Positions 33,729 through 42,123 of a stretch of 47,607 nucleotides of DNA are shown here, piece after piece. The first letter of the stretch is position 1, and each line of letters starts with the position of its first letter. The position numbers were made by a program, and so were the translations under genes. The notes beneath the pieces are model-generated. The model saw only the letters and a list, made by a program, of their open reading frames with translations, made no database searches and was not told the DNA's origin. This DNA comes from an uncultured Phocaeicola sp. (GTDB lineage Bacteria; Bacteroidota; Bacteroidia; Bacteroidales; Bacteroidaceae): positions 1-47,607 of the forward strand of contig CAOYQO010000023.1 of NCBI GenBank assembly GCA_948566455.1. Direction: 5' to 3'.

Positions 33729-33858
33729 CAAAGAGACGAGATAAAAAGCTTTTCCGCCACAGGTTACGCAGATTGTCACCGGTTATTTCCATTGAGGACC
33801 CACTGCTTAAATTGGACCGATGTCAATCTGATCAATCTGTGACGGAATCTTGATTTTA

Positions 33859-35397
33859 TCATAAAGGCATATTGCCATGTTTCTTAGGCGGATTGCTTTG
33901 GTTTTTATTGTGACACATTTCCAAAGCTTGAATAAGTTTGTAACGAGTGTCACGGGGCATAATCACCTCATCAATCAGACCACGTTCTGCCGCACGATAA
34001 GGATTGGAGAATTTATCTTCGTATTCCTTGATGATCTCAGCTTTCTCTTCCGGAGCAGACTTGCGGTAAAGGATATTCACTGCCCCTTCTGCACCCATGA
34101 CGGCTATTTCCGCCTGTGGGTAAGCCAGGTTCACATCGGCTCCCGTCGGCTTGCTGGACATGACAATGTAGGCACCTCCATAAGCTTTACGGGTAATTAA
34201 AGTAACCTTGGGCACTGTAGCTTCAGCGTATGCATAGACTATCTTCGCACCGTGGCGGATGATGCCGTTGTGTTCCTGTACCGTTCCGGGCAGGAAGCCG
34301 GGAACATCCTCGAAAGTGATCAGAGGAATATTAAAGCAGTCACAGAAACGGATAAAACGGGCAGCCTTGTCGCTGGCGTCAATGTCAAGGACGCCGGCCA
34401 GCCAGGCGGGCTGATTGGCAACAATACCTACGGAACGACCTCCCAGGCGACCAAACCCCACCACCACATTTTTAGCAAAGTGAGGCATCACCTCGAAGAA
34501 ATACTGGTTATCCAGCACCGGTTCGATGATATCCTTTATATCATAAGGCATGTTCGGATCTTCAGGAATGACAGTCTGCAACGCCTCCACCTGACGATGG
34601 ATGTCATCGTTGCAGGGAACCAGCGGCGCATCCTCCATATTGTTGGAAGGCAGGAAACTCAGCAATTCGCGGATACTCATCAGCGTTTCCTCCTCATTAT
34701 CGCACATAAAATGGGTCACACCGCTTTTGCCGCTGTGAGTCTGGGCACCACCCAGTTCCTCCTTGCCCACCTCCTCGTTAGTCACGGTCTTCACCACATC
34801 CGGACCCGTGATAAACATGTGGCTCTGCTCCTTCACCATAAAGATAAAGTCGGTCAGTGCCGGGGAATAGCAGGCGCCTCCGGCACAAGGTCCCAGAATA
34901 GCGGAAATCTGGGGGATAACACCTGATGCAATGGTATTCTGATAAAAGATGGAGGCATATCCGGCCAAGCTGTTCACCCCTTCCTGTATGCGTGCCCCCC
35001 CCGAATCGTTCAAAGCGATAACGGGAGCTCCCGTCTTCAAAGCCAGTTGCTGAACCTTTACAATCTTGGCCGCATTGGTTTCGCTCAGCGAACCGCCGTG
35101 CGCGGTGAAATCGTATGCATAGACAAACACCGGACGGCCGTCTATCTTTCCGTAACCGGTGACCATACCATCTCCGGCAATCTGCTTCTTCTCCATGCCG
35201 AAGTTGGTACAACGGTGATTCACCAGCTTGTCCAGTTCATTGAACGTACCTTTGTCCAGCAACATTCCGATACGCTCGCGAGCGGTCATCTTCCCTTGGG
35301 CGTGTTGTTTCTCGATCTTGTCCACACCGCCGCCCAGCGACGCGCGTTTGTCCAGCTCTTCAAACCGGCTGTATATTTCTTCTCTTGTCATGATCAA
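33859..35397 (-). CDS. mmdA: Acyl-CoA carboxylase carboxyltransferase subunit (propionyl-CoA type)
   Basis: A 512-residue carboxyltransferase of the propionyl-CoA carboxylase beta / methylmalonyl-CoA decarboxylase alpha family. Typical segments are FVYAYDFTAHGGSLSE, LNDSGGARIQEGVNSL, GPCAGGACYSPALTDF, TFEDVPGFLPGTVQEHNGII and RKAYGGAYIVMSSK, which form the biotin and acyl-CoA binding pockets. Its start overlaps the carrier-protein stop by 4 nt, so translation is coupled. Together with the two upstream genes it would carboxylate propionyl-CoA or decarboxylate methylmalonyl-CoA. The presence of a biotin carboxylase favours the carboxylase direction, but substrate is inferred. Confidence 0.93.
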   Translation of the reverse strand: MIMTREEIYSRFEELDKRASLGGGVDKIEKQHAQGKMTARERIGMLLDKGTFNELDKLVNHRCTNFGMEKKQIAGDGMVTGYGKIDGRPVFVYAYDFTAHGGSLSETNAAKIVKVQQLALKTGAPVIALNDSGGARIQEGVNSLAGYASIFYQNTIASGVIPQISAILGPCAGGACYSPALTDFIFMVKEQSHMFITGPDVVKTVTNEEVGKEELGGAQTHSGKSGVTHFMCDNEEETLMSIRELLSFLPSNNMEDAPLVPCNDDIHRQVEALQTVIPEDPNMPYDIKDIIEPVLDNQYFFEVMPHFAKNVVVGFGRLGGRSVGIVANQPAWLAGVLDIDASDKAARFIRFCDCFNIPLITFEDVPGFLPGTVQEHNGIIRHGAKIVYAYAEATVPKVTLITRKAYGGAYIVMSSKPTGADVNLAYPQAEIAVMGAEGAVNILYRKSAPEEKAEIIKEYEDKFSNPYRAAERGLIDEVIMPRDTRYKLIQALEMCHNKNQSNPPKKHGNMPL

Positions 35398-35909
35398 TCT
35401 TCTTTTATTATATCCAATACTATTAATACCTGGTTAGCATTGACGGAATCCCCCTCATTGACTAGGATATCCCTTACCGTACAGTCCGAGGTCACTTTGT
35501 AGTTGCTCTGCATCTTCATGGCCTCCAGCACTACCACAATATCCCCGGATGACAGACGGTCACCTTTCCGGACGGGAATTTTCACAACCTTTCCGGGCAT
35601 GGGAGCCACAATCTTGTCATCCTGTCTCTCCTCGCCGCCCTTTTTCATACGCAGATACTTGGTCTGGGTGTCCACTATGTCCACATGATAGGAACGGTAG
35701 AACATATTCACATCATAACTCTTTCCACCCTCCCCACGGATCAGTTCGGCATTGAAGGAATTGCCATCGTGCAGGATGGAACAGCTTCCGTTCTCGGCCA
35801 TAACGATATCCACATCATACGGTTTTCCGTCAATCATAAACTGTACCTTGTTTCCTTCCTTGCTCACCAACGTCACATCGGCTACGCGGTCTCCAATATG
35901 TATTTCCAT
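35394..35909 (-). CDS. Biotin carboxyl carrier protein (biotin/lipoyl domain)
   Basis: A 171-residue carrier subunit. The C-terminal 75 residues form a biotinyl domain, with the biotin-accepting lysine Lys132 in VLEAMKMQSNYKV and the preceding VAPMPGKVVKIPV hinge. The N-terminal half (1-90) is a beta-rich domain that probably docks the carrier to the other subunits. The gene lies 24 nt after the biotin carboxylase gene and overlaps the carboxyltransferase start by 4 nt, the middle position of a three-gene operon. Confidence 0.93.
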   Translation of the reverse strand: MEIHIGDRVADVTLVSKEGNKVQFMIDGKPYDVDIVMAENGSCSILHDGNSFNAELIRGEGGKSYDVNMFYRSYHVDIVDTQTKYLRMKKGGEERQDDKIVAPMPGKVVKIPVRKGDRLSSGDIVVVLEAMKMQSNYKVTSDCTVRDILVNEGDSVNANQVLIVLDIIKED

Positions 35910-35933
35910 ACTTTTGCTTAATTAAATGAAGAA

Positions 35934-37445
35934 TCAGATTCTCAACACTCCTTTCTGCAAGCCGAACTCACGCCAGCGGCTGATGGGACGGGCATCAGAC
36001 AGCTGGGGACTCTTGTTCTCTTCCAGATTCATCAGATAGTCAATATAAGAGGCGATCATGGCCATGTTTTCAATCTCCTCATTGTTGCCGTTGCCACGGA
36101 GCAGCATACGGGAGTTCTTCTCTATAAATAAGGTATTATACTCACCCTTCACAAAGTCGGGGGTATGCATGATGCGTTTCAGATAACTGAGGTTGGTCTT
36201 CAAGCCCGTAATCTTGTACTCGTAAAGCACACGGCGCATACGCTCTATGGCATACTGGCGGGTTGTGGCCCACACGATCAACTTGCCTATCATCGGGTCG
36301 TAAAAGACAGGAATCTCGTACCCTTCGTACACGTAGCTGTCAATGCGTACGCCGATGCCGTTAGGCTCCGTCAGCTGTTTGATGATACCCGGCGAAGGCA
36401 TGAAGTTGTTCTCCGTGTCTTCCGCACAGATACGACATTCGATGGCATGACCGCGCTGATACAGCTCTTCCTGTTTCAAATGCAGCACTTCATCATTGGC
36501 AATGCGGATCTGCTCTTTCACCAAGTCCACGCCCACCACTTCTTCGGTAATGGGATGCTCCACCTGGAGACGGGTGTTCATCTCCAGAAAATAGAAATTA
36601 CGGTTCTTGTCCACCAGAAACTCGATAGTTCCGGCTCCCGAATAGTTCACTGCCCTAGCAGCAGCCACCGCCTTTTCCCCCATCTCCTGACGGAGTTCCG
36701 GAGTAAGGAACGGAGACGGACTCTCCTCTACAATCTTTTGGTTGCGACGCTGAACAGAACACTCGCGGTCAAACAGATGGATTACATTGCCATGATTGTC
36801 ACCCAGTATTTGAAATTCTATATGATGGGGTTCCTCCACAAATTTTTCCAGATAAACCGTATCATCCCCGAAAGAAGACATGGACTCGGAACGGGCGGTG
36901 TTATATGCCTCCACCACTTCATCTTCACTGTGTATCAGCCTCATCCCTTTACCGCCGCCTCCCATAGAAGCCTTCAACATGACAGGATAGCCTATTTCAT
37001 TACAGATACGTACCGCCTCTTCGGCACTTTGCAACGGCTGTTCCGTACCGGGGACCACGGGAACACCTGCGGCAATCATACGCTTACGGGCGGCAATCTT
37101 GTCACCCATCGCTTCCATCGTCTCGGCGGCAGGGCCGATAAAGATGATCCCCTCCTCTTTGCACCGGCGGGCAAAATCAGCATTCTCGGACAAAAAACCA
37201 TAACCGGGATGAATGGCATCGGCATGATGTTGCCTTGCAGCTTTAATGATATTATCTATATTCAGATAACTTTCTTTGGAAGCGGCAGGCCCTATCAGAC
37301 AGGCTTCGTCTGCATACATCACATGACGCGCCGTACGGTCGGCTTCCGAGAAAACAGCCACAGTGCGGATACCCATCTCTTTGCAAGAGCGCATAACGCG
37401 CACGGCTATCTCGCCACGGTTGGCAATTAGAACCTTTTGTATCAT
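35934..37445 (-). CDS. accC: Biotin carboxylase subunit of acyl-CoA carboxylase
   Basis: A 503-residue ATP-grasp enzyme that carboxylates the carrier's biotin with bicarbonate and ATP. It begins MIQKVLIANRGEIAVRVMRSC and has the ATP loop KASMGGGGKGMRLI, the ERDCSVQRR-type stretch FDRECSVQRRNQK and the catalytic FLEMNTRLQVEHPITE. I take the start at 37445. A longer frame from 37511 lies upstream of the -7 box at 37476-37483. It is the first gene of the carboxylase operon and has about the usual length for AccC plus a C-terminal extension of some 50 residues. Confidence 0.94.
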   Translation of the reverse strand: MIQKVLIANRGEIAVRVMRSCKEMGIRTVAVFSEADRTARHVMYADEACLIGPAASKESYLNIDNIIKAARQHHADAIHPGYGFLSENADFARRCKEEGIIFIGPAAETMEAMGDKIAARKRMIAAGVPVVPGTEQPLQSAEEAVRICNEIGYPVMLKASMGGGGKGMRLIHSEDEVVEAYNTARSESMSSFGDDTVYLEKFVEEPHHIEFQILGDNHGNVIHLFDRECSVQRRNQKIVEESPSPFLTPELRQEMGEKAVAAARAVNYSGAGTIEFLVDKNRNFYFLEMNTRLQVEHPITEEVVGVDLVKEQIRIANDEVLHLKQEELYQRGHAIECRICAEDTENNFMPSPGIIKQLTEPNGIGVRIDSYVYEGYEIPVFYDPMIGKLIVWATTRQYAIERMRRVLYEYKITGLKTNLSYLKRIMHTPDFVKGEYNTLFIEKNSRMLLRGNGNNEEIENMAMIASYIDYLMNLEENKSPQLSDARPISRWREFGLQKGVLRI

Positions 37446-37475
37446 AATCTTTCTCTTTTTACCCGAAATGTCACA

Positions 37476-37483
37476 CAAAATTA
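37476..37483 (-). promoter_or_regulatory. -7 box of the acyl-CoA carboxylase operon
   Basis: The minus strand reads TAATTTTG (TAnnTTTG), 30 nt before the ATG at 37445. Confidence 0.55.
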
Positions 37484-37621
37484 CAGATGCATTCATTATA
37501 CATGAACACATCTTACATGGGTGGCATCTCTCATTAGTATTGATTATTTAACGAAAACTCCCTGTTTTTTAGAAGTGGGAGCCATAATTGGCTGCAAAGA
37601 TACTTGTTTTTTGCACAAAAA

Positions 37622-37978
37622 CTACAAATGTGTGTCTAAATAATGTTTCAATACATTGGCATGATTTCGCTCCTGTTCTTTCGAAGCGTAAAGTAATGTT
37701 ACTTTCGAATAAGCTTTTATCTTATCAATGAACGCTTTAGCGGCATCCGATTCTTTCAATTCTTTTTGATACATATCTGCAAAAGCCCCCCATCTTTTTT
37801 CTATATCCGCATGAAACCATTTCCTTAAATCATTGGATGGAGTGACCTCTTTTGCCCAATAATCGTATTTCAAATATTCCCGCTTCATGCCACGGGGCCA
37901 CAGGCGATCTACCAAAACACGATAGCCGTCTTGTTCAGAAGGTTCATCATAAACCCTCTTGATGTTTACTTGAGTCAT
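37622..37978 (-). CDS. DUF488 family protein (YeaO-like)
   Basis: A 118-residue soluble protein with the family pattern RVLVDRLWPRGMKRE (residues about 19-33), WAKEVTPSNDLRKWFH, and TLLYASKEQERNHANVLKHYL near the C-terminus. The conserved Arg, Trp and His residues suggest a small ligand or nucleotide-related role, but the function of the family is not established. It appears to be monocistronic. Confidence 0.9.
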   Translation of the reverse strand: MTQVNIKRVYDEPSEQDGYRVLVDRLWPRGMKREYLKYDYWAKEVTPSNDLRKWFHADIEKRWGAFADMYQKELKESDAAKAFIDKIKAYSKVTLLYASKEQERNHANVLKHYLDTHL

Positions 37979-38051
37979 AGTTGGTTATTTTAATTTAGGT
38001 ACAAGCTTATAACTCCATATAACCCTAAAAAGTTCATTCCGGACAGTGGTT

Positions 38052-38537
38052 TCAGGATAACAGCAACTCGTAATCCACTACATCCAACCATCGTCCGAAT
38101 TTCAGTCCTACCTTCTTAAAATGGGAAACTTTTTTAAATCCCAGCCTCAAATGCAAAGCATCACTGACAACATTTCCCTCTGTGACACAGGCTATCAGTG
38201 CACGATACCCGTCCCTACGACATTCTTCAATCAATCTTTCCATCAACTCCCTGCCTATGCCCTTCCCCTCGTATCCGGGAGCTAAATAGACCGTTGTTTC
38301 CAACGTATGCCTGTAAGCAGCCCTCTCCTTCCACAAATGGGCATAACAATAACCCACTACTTTCCCTTCTTCCTCATACACAAAATAGGGAAAACGGACG
38401 GCAATTCCGGCAATACGGTTACGCATATCCTCCTCTCTCAAAGGTTCCGTTTCAAATGTAGCCACACTGTGCCTGACATATTCATTGTATATCGTTGTGA
38501 TGGCTTTGGCATCCTGAAGTTCCACTCGTCTAATCAT
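38052..38537 (-). CDS. GNAT N-acetyltransferase, phosphinothricin-acetyltransferase-like
   Basis: A 161-residue acetyltransferase. It has the N-terminal IRRVELQDAKAITTIYNEYV common to the Pat/Bar group and the acetyl-CoA loop VYLAPGYEGKGIGRELMERL. Homologues acetylate methionine sulfoximine or phosphinothricin-like compounds; the natural substrate here is unknown. It is divergent from a second GNAT gene 104 nt away. Three acetyltransferase genes lie together here. Confidence 0.9.
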   Translation of the reverse strand: MIRRVELQDAKAITTIYNEYVRHSVATFETEPLREEDMRNRIAGIAVRFPYFVYEEEGKVVGYCYAHLWKERAAYRHTLETTVYLAPGYEGKGIGRELMERLIEECRRDGYRALIACVTEGNVVSDALHLRLGFKKVSHFKKVGLKFGRWLDVVDYELLLS

Positions 38538-38641
38538 AATGTCATATCTATTATTAAAACGTAAGCAAGATATAAAAAAATAATCAGTTATCTAGAGAAT
38601 AATCACTATATTTACAGCCGATTCTAATTTCAGCTATAAAA

Positions 38642-39073
38642 ATGACAGAAATAGTAGAAGTAAAAGACTTTATCCCAGCCTACACCGATGCAGTACAAAA
38701 ACTGCTGGAGCAGCTCACAAACCGCCCGGTAAAACTGACCGGGACAACCCTCAGAGAGATCATATCCCAAGAAAACACCCATCTGTTTTTCTTACTGGCT
38801 GATCAGGAAATTGCGGGAATGCTGACTGTAGGCATCTATCACAGCCCCACAGGCGGCAAAGCGTGGATTGAAGATGTGGTAGTGGATGAAAAATACCGGG
38901 GACAAGGACTCAGCAAACAGCTGGTCACCCACGCTGTCCGGTTTGTGAAGGAACAAGGCATACCTCTTATTATGCTTACCTCAAACCCCACACGGATAGC
39001 AGCCAACAAGCTATATCAAAAATTAGGCTTCGAACAAAAGCAGACCAATGTGTACAGAATGAATTTAGAATAA
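38642..39073 (+). CDS. GNAT family N-acetyltransferase
   Basis: A 143-residue acetyltransferase with the acetyl-CoA-binding motif VVVDEKYRGQGLSKQLVTHA and the closing strand LTSNPTRIAANKLYQKLGFEQ. The substrate is unknown. It lies 17 nt upstream of another GNAT gene on the same strand, so the two are probably co-transcribed. Confidence 0.9.
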   Translation: MTEIVEVKDFIPAYTDAVQKLLEQLTNRPVKLTGTTLREIISQENTHLFFLLADQEIAGMLTVGIYHSPTGGKAWIEDVVVDEKYRGQGLSKQLVTHAVRFVKEQGIPLIMLTSNPTRIAANKLYQKLGFEQKQTNVYRMNLE

Positions 39074-39090
39074 CCCATTCCTATTTCAAT

Positions 39091-39612
39091 ATGATAACAA
39101 TCAGACATTCATTGCCCAAAGATTTGGATGCAATTATAGAAATATTCCACTATGCCCGTCAGTTCATGAAAGAGCATGGCAACCCCAACCAATGGATAAA
39201 CGGTTATCCTTCCGCTGAATTGATTCTGCGAGAAATAACCAACGGAACCAACTATGTTTGCGAAAATGAAAACGGAGAAATAATAGGCACATTCTGTTTT
39301 ATTCCCGGAGAGGACCCCACTTATGCCCGCATTGATGACGGCAACTGGCTGAACAACGAACCATATTACGTCATTCACCGCATGGCTACCAACGGCAAAC
39401 AGAAGGGAGTAGCTGACGCCTGCCTCAAATGGTGTTTCGAACATTGCAACAATATCCGGGTAGATACCCACCACGACAACCTTGTGATGCAGAATATCCT
39501 GAAAAAGTACGGTTTCCGGCGTTGTGGCATCATTTATACCCACAATGGCACATCCCGCATCGCTTACCAGCGGACATTAACCGAAAAAGAGTTATCTTTG
39601 CCGACCGAATAA
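39091..39612 (+). CDS. GNAT family N-acetyltransferase
   Basis: A 173-residue acetyltransferase. It starts ITIRHSLPKDLDAIIEIF and contains YYVIHRMATNGKQKGVADACL and RVDTHHDNLVMQNILKKYGF. The acetyl-CoA loop reads NGKQKGVA rather than the usual R/Q-x-x-G-x-G/A, a weaker form. The substrate is unknown. A -7 box for the next gene is embedded in its 3' end. Confidence 0.88.
   Translation: MITIRHSLPKDLDAIIEIFHYARQFMKEHGNPNQWINGYPSAELILREITNGTNYVCENENGEIIGTFCFIPGEDPTYARIDDGNWLNNEPYYVIHRMATNGKQKGVADACLKWCFEHCNNIRVDTHHDNLVMQNILKKYGFRRCGIIYTHNGTSRIAYQRTLTEKELSLPTE
39593..39600 (+). promoter_or_regulatory. -7 box of the radical SAM gene
   Basis: TATCTTTG matches TAnnTTTG and lies inside the last codons of the GNAT gene, 27 nt before the ATG at 39628. 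Confidence 0.5.
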
Positions 39613-39627
39613 ACAAGAAAAAGAAAC

Positions 39628-41265
39628 ATGAAGATTCTCTGGATAGACCTGAACAGTTCATATGCCCATTCCTCATTGGCACTGCCAGCCCTACATGCAC
39701 AAATCATGACAGACCCTTCTATAGAATGGGAAATCGTATCTGCCACCATCAACGAAAATACAGGAATGATTGTCGATGAGATCTACCGCCACCGACCCGA
39801 CATCCTTGCCGCAACCACCTGGCTTTTCAACCATGAGCAACTGATGCATGTCGCTTCCAGAGTAAAAGCATTGCTCCCCGAAGCCTGCCTGGTGCTGGGC
39901 GGTCCGGAATTTCTGGGAGACAATGAAGAGTTCCTCCGCAAAAATCCATTTGTGGATTGTGTTTTCAGAGGAGAAGGAGAAGAAGTCTTTCCACAATGGT
40001 TGACCTGCTGGAACCATCCGGAACAATGGCACACCGTGCCCGGACTCTGTTACCTCACTCCTAACAAAGAATATAAAGACAACGGTATAGCCCGCGTACT
40101 GAATTTCGCCGGACTCGTCCCGCCAGAACAAAGCCGTTTCTTTAACTGGAGCAAGCCCTTTGTCCAACTGGAAACAACACGCGGATGTTTCAACACCTGC
40201 GCCTTCTGTGTCAGCGGCGGTGAAAAACCGGTACGCACCCTTTCCATCGAAAGCATCCGCGAAAGGCTACAACTCATCCATGCACATGGCATCAAAAATG
40301 TACGCGTATTAGACCGTACTTTTAATTACAACCCTCGAAGAGCCAAAGAACTACTCCGGCTCTTTCTGGAATTCCATCCCGATATCCGCTTCCATCTGGA
40401 AATACATCCCGCCCTGTTGTCAGAAGAGCTGAAAGAAGAACTCAGCCTGCTGCCCAAAGGACTGCTTCATCTGGAAGCCGGCATCCAGAGCCTGCGCGAA
40501 CCTGTACTTGAGAAAAGCCGCCGGATGGGCAAACTATCTGATGCACTGGATGGTCTGAGATTCCTATGCGCCTTGCCCAACATGGAAACCCACGCCGACC
40601 TTATTGCCGGACTGCCTCTTTATCACCTTCATGAGATATTTGAAGATGTCCGTACCCTTGCCGGATATGCTGCGGGAGAAATCCAACTGGAGTCACTCAA
40701 GCTGCTTCCCGGAACCGAAATGCGCCGGAGGGCGGAAGAATTAGGAATCAAATATTCCCCTCTGCCGCCATACGAAGTGCTACAAACCCACGAGATCAGT
40801 GTCAGTGAATTGCAGACAGCCCGCCAGCTTTCACGCTTGTTGGACGGATTCTACAACACACCGGCATGGCAGGCACTGACACGTGAACTCATTTTGAATG
40901 ACGAACAATTCCTCCATCGTTTTCTTGCATATTTAACAAAAGCCAATCTGATAGACCAGCCCATGAGTCTGGAGAAACGAGGCTTGATACTGTATGAGTT
41001 CTGCAAACAAAACTACCCCGAATACCAGATACAGGCTGCTATTGCCTGGATAGAAGCAGGCATGTCACTGAAAAAACTCCCTGCCGAGAAAGTATGGACC
41101 AAACGACAAATCCCTCCTGCCACTTGGAATATCATTTATGGAGAATACAAAGAAAGCCTTCGTCTGTGTTTCCTTCCTGCCGATGAAAAGGGGGAACATG
41201 GCTACTGGTTCGGCTTTGAGTCGGAGATACAAAAAGCAAGTCCTGTATTCAAGGCAAGAACGTAA
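39628..41265 (+). CDS. B12-binding radical SAM protein with DUF4080-type C-terminus
   Basis: A 545-residue enzyme. Residues 1-140 resemble a cobalamin-binding fold (WIDLNSSYAHSSLALPALHA, LVLGGPEFLGDNEEFL, VFRGEGEEVFPQW). The radical SAM core follows with the [4Fe-4S] motif CFNTCAFC (CX3CX2C) and the LEAGIQSLREPVLEKSRR and THADLIAGLPLYHLHEIF strands. The C-terminal third is the DUF4080 type. B12-dependent radical SAM enzymes methylate unactivated carbons or rearrange rings, and nothing shows the substrate here. It has its own promoter and is followed by a long gene-free region. Confidence 0.92.
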   Translation: MKILWIDLNSSYAHSSLALPALHAQIMTDPSIEWEIVSATINENTGMIVDEIYRHRPDILAATTWLFNHEQLMHVASRVKALLPEACLVLGGPEFLGDNEEFLRKNPFVDCVFRGEGEEVFPQWLTCWNHPEQWHTVPGLCYLTPNKEYKDNGIARVLNFAGLVPPEQSRFFNWSKPFVQLETTRGCFNTCAFCVSGGEKPVRTLSIESIRERLQLIHAHGIKNVRVLDRTFNYNPRRAKELLRLFLEFHPDIRFHLEIHPALLSEELKEELSLLPKGLLHLEAGIQSLREPVLEKSRRMGKLSDALDGLRFLCALPNMETHADLIAGLPLYHLHEIFEDVRTLAGYAAGEIQLESLKLLPGTEMRRRAEELGIKYSPLPPYEVLQTHEISVSELQTARQLSRLLDGFYNTPAWQALTRELILNDEQFLHRFLAYLTKANLIDQPMSLEKRGLILYEFCKQNYPEYQIQAAIAWIEAGMSLKKLPAEKVWTKRQIPPATWNIIYGEYKESLRLCFLPADEKGEHGYWFGFESEIQKASPVFKART

Positions 41266-41644
41266 AACGTTACGACATCAGGAGAAGCTGTTGGTTTCAA
41301 AAAGTAATGCTCGATTTTGATTTAGTATCACTTTATAGAAGTGAAGCCAAGCGGCTGAAAGAGCCCAACAAGAGTAATCCGGATAAGAGCCAAAGGAAAA
41401 GGTGATTTCGTCTTATGTAAAACATAAAATTCTTCTGTCACACCATCTCTCTCATTACCAGCAATTTACCGTATAAAAACATCCATAATGTCCCTGAACC
41501 GGTATGTAGGCAATGGAGATGGAAACATTCGCCCATTATTTGTATAAGAGCCGCAGATATCAGATTGGATCTGACAGGACATGCCGTGCTTTCATTTAAT
41601 TTAATAGGATGTCATTGCGTTAACTTCCGATATATACTGTTGCC

Positions 41645-41724
41645 TCACCTATGTGAAGCAGTGATTCCACTTTAGTGACAACGGATATTCACACAGATGA
41701 AAAGCCCTTTTCACCCAAGTGAAA
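41645..41724. repeat. Tandem array of four short palindromes at 22-nt pitch
   Basis: Four short inverted repeats occur in a row: TCACCTATGTGA, CACTTTAGTG, TTCACACAGATGAA and TTTCACCCAAGTGAAA. Their centres are at 41650.5, 41672.5, 41694.5 and 41716.5, exactly 22 nt apart. The shared motif is TTCAC-n4-GTGAA with variation. Bases between the units are not conserved. The regular pitch, about two turns of the helix, suggests protein binding. Function is unknown. Confidence 0.7.
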
Positions 41725-41862
41725 TATCGGGTACAAGCCATAGAAATCATAGGAAAACAAAAGAATTTATTTTCCTTATTATCAACTATTTGCATATTTC
41801 CTATATTCTCCATTTTTCCCTATTTTGCCCGTTTCCTATTATTCAGTACGCTTTTAGTACAC

Positions 41863-41892
41863 TTTGAAATCTCATTTTCTTTTGTACCTTTG
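41863..41892 (+). promoter_or_regulatory. Complete Bacteroides-type promoter for the small peptide gene
   Basis: TTTG (41863-41866) and TACCTTTG (41885-41892) are separated by 18 nt, close to the usual 19-21. This is the best promoter match in the window. Transcription would begin at about 41899 and end at the terminator at 42052-42090, a transcript of about 190 nt. Confidence 0.7.
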
Positions 41893-41975
41893 TAATATCA
41901 GGAAATAAAAGAAAATCAACTATTTAGTATAATTACCTGGCTACAGTACCTAAATCGGGATAAAACCTCTAAACA

Positions 41976-42032
41976 ATGGGAAAAGTTAAGACGAAGTTTA
42001 CGACAGTCAGAGGAGGAGCCAAGAAAAAATAG
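41976..42032 (+). CDS. 18-residue highly basic peptide
   Basis: ATG at 41976 opens a short frame encoding MGKVKTKFTTVRGGAKKK and a TAG stop. The peptide has seven Lys/Arg and no acidic residue, so it would bind nucleic acid or ribosomes readily, as inferred from charge alone. It lies between a clear promoter and a perfect terminator with no other frame in the transcript, which supports it as a real unit. The ribosome binding site is not obvious, but Bacteroides often lacks a strong one. Alternatively the transcript is a small RNA. I do not recognise the peptide. Confidence 0.5.
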   Translation: MGKVKTKFTTVRGGAKKK

Positions 42033-42051
42033 AGGGCTCAGAATATAAACT

Positions 42052-42090
42052 AAAAAGTACAGACCATTTTTATTATGGTCTGTACTTTTT
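42052..42090. terminator. Terminator of the small peptide transcript
   Basis: A perfect 16-bp stem (AAAAAGTACAGACCAT at 42052-42067 with ATGGTCTGTACTTTTT at 42075-42090) has a 7-nt loop TTTTATT and T-runs on the plus strand. It isolates the small transcript from the LuxR-type gene. Confidence 0.92.
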
Positions 42091-42091
42091 A

Positions 42092-42099
42092 TAACTTTG
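42092..42099 (+). promoter_or_regulatory. -7 box of the LuxR-type regulator gene
   Basis: TAACTTTG matches TAnnTTTG, 24 nt before the ATG at 42124. The -33 position falls inside the terminator hairpin. Confidence 0.55.
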
Positions 42100-42123
42100 C
42101 AATACTAAATCAGAACATCAATT

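Larger units (their letters stand above)
41266..42123. other. 850-nt intergenic region with array, small gene and regulatory signals
   Basis: No full-size gene is present. From 41266 to 41640 I see no recognisable feature. Then come an array of palindromes (41645-41724), an AT-rich stretch, a complete promoter (41863-41892), a short peptide gene (41976-42032), a perfect terminator (42052-42090) and the promoter of the LuxR-type gene (42092-42099). Confidence 0.7.

Noticed and set aside
33740..33858. Inverted repeat around CAGATTG and CAATCTG between the S37 peptidase and carboxylase genes
   Set aside because: Arms are only 7 bp and some 60 nt apart with no T-run. It may be part of a short intergenic repeat, but I cannot show that from one copy.
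36165..37430. 421-residue frame antisense to accC
   Set aside because: His/Arg/Thr-rich translation typical of the complement of a real gene; accC on the other strand has all the motifs.
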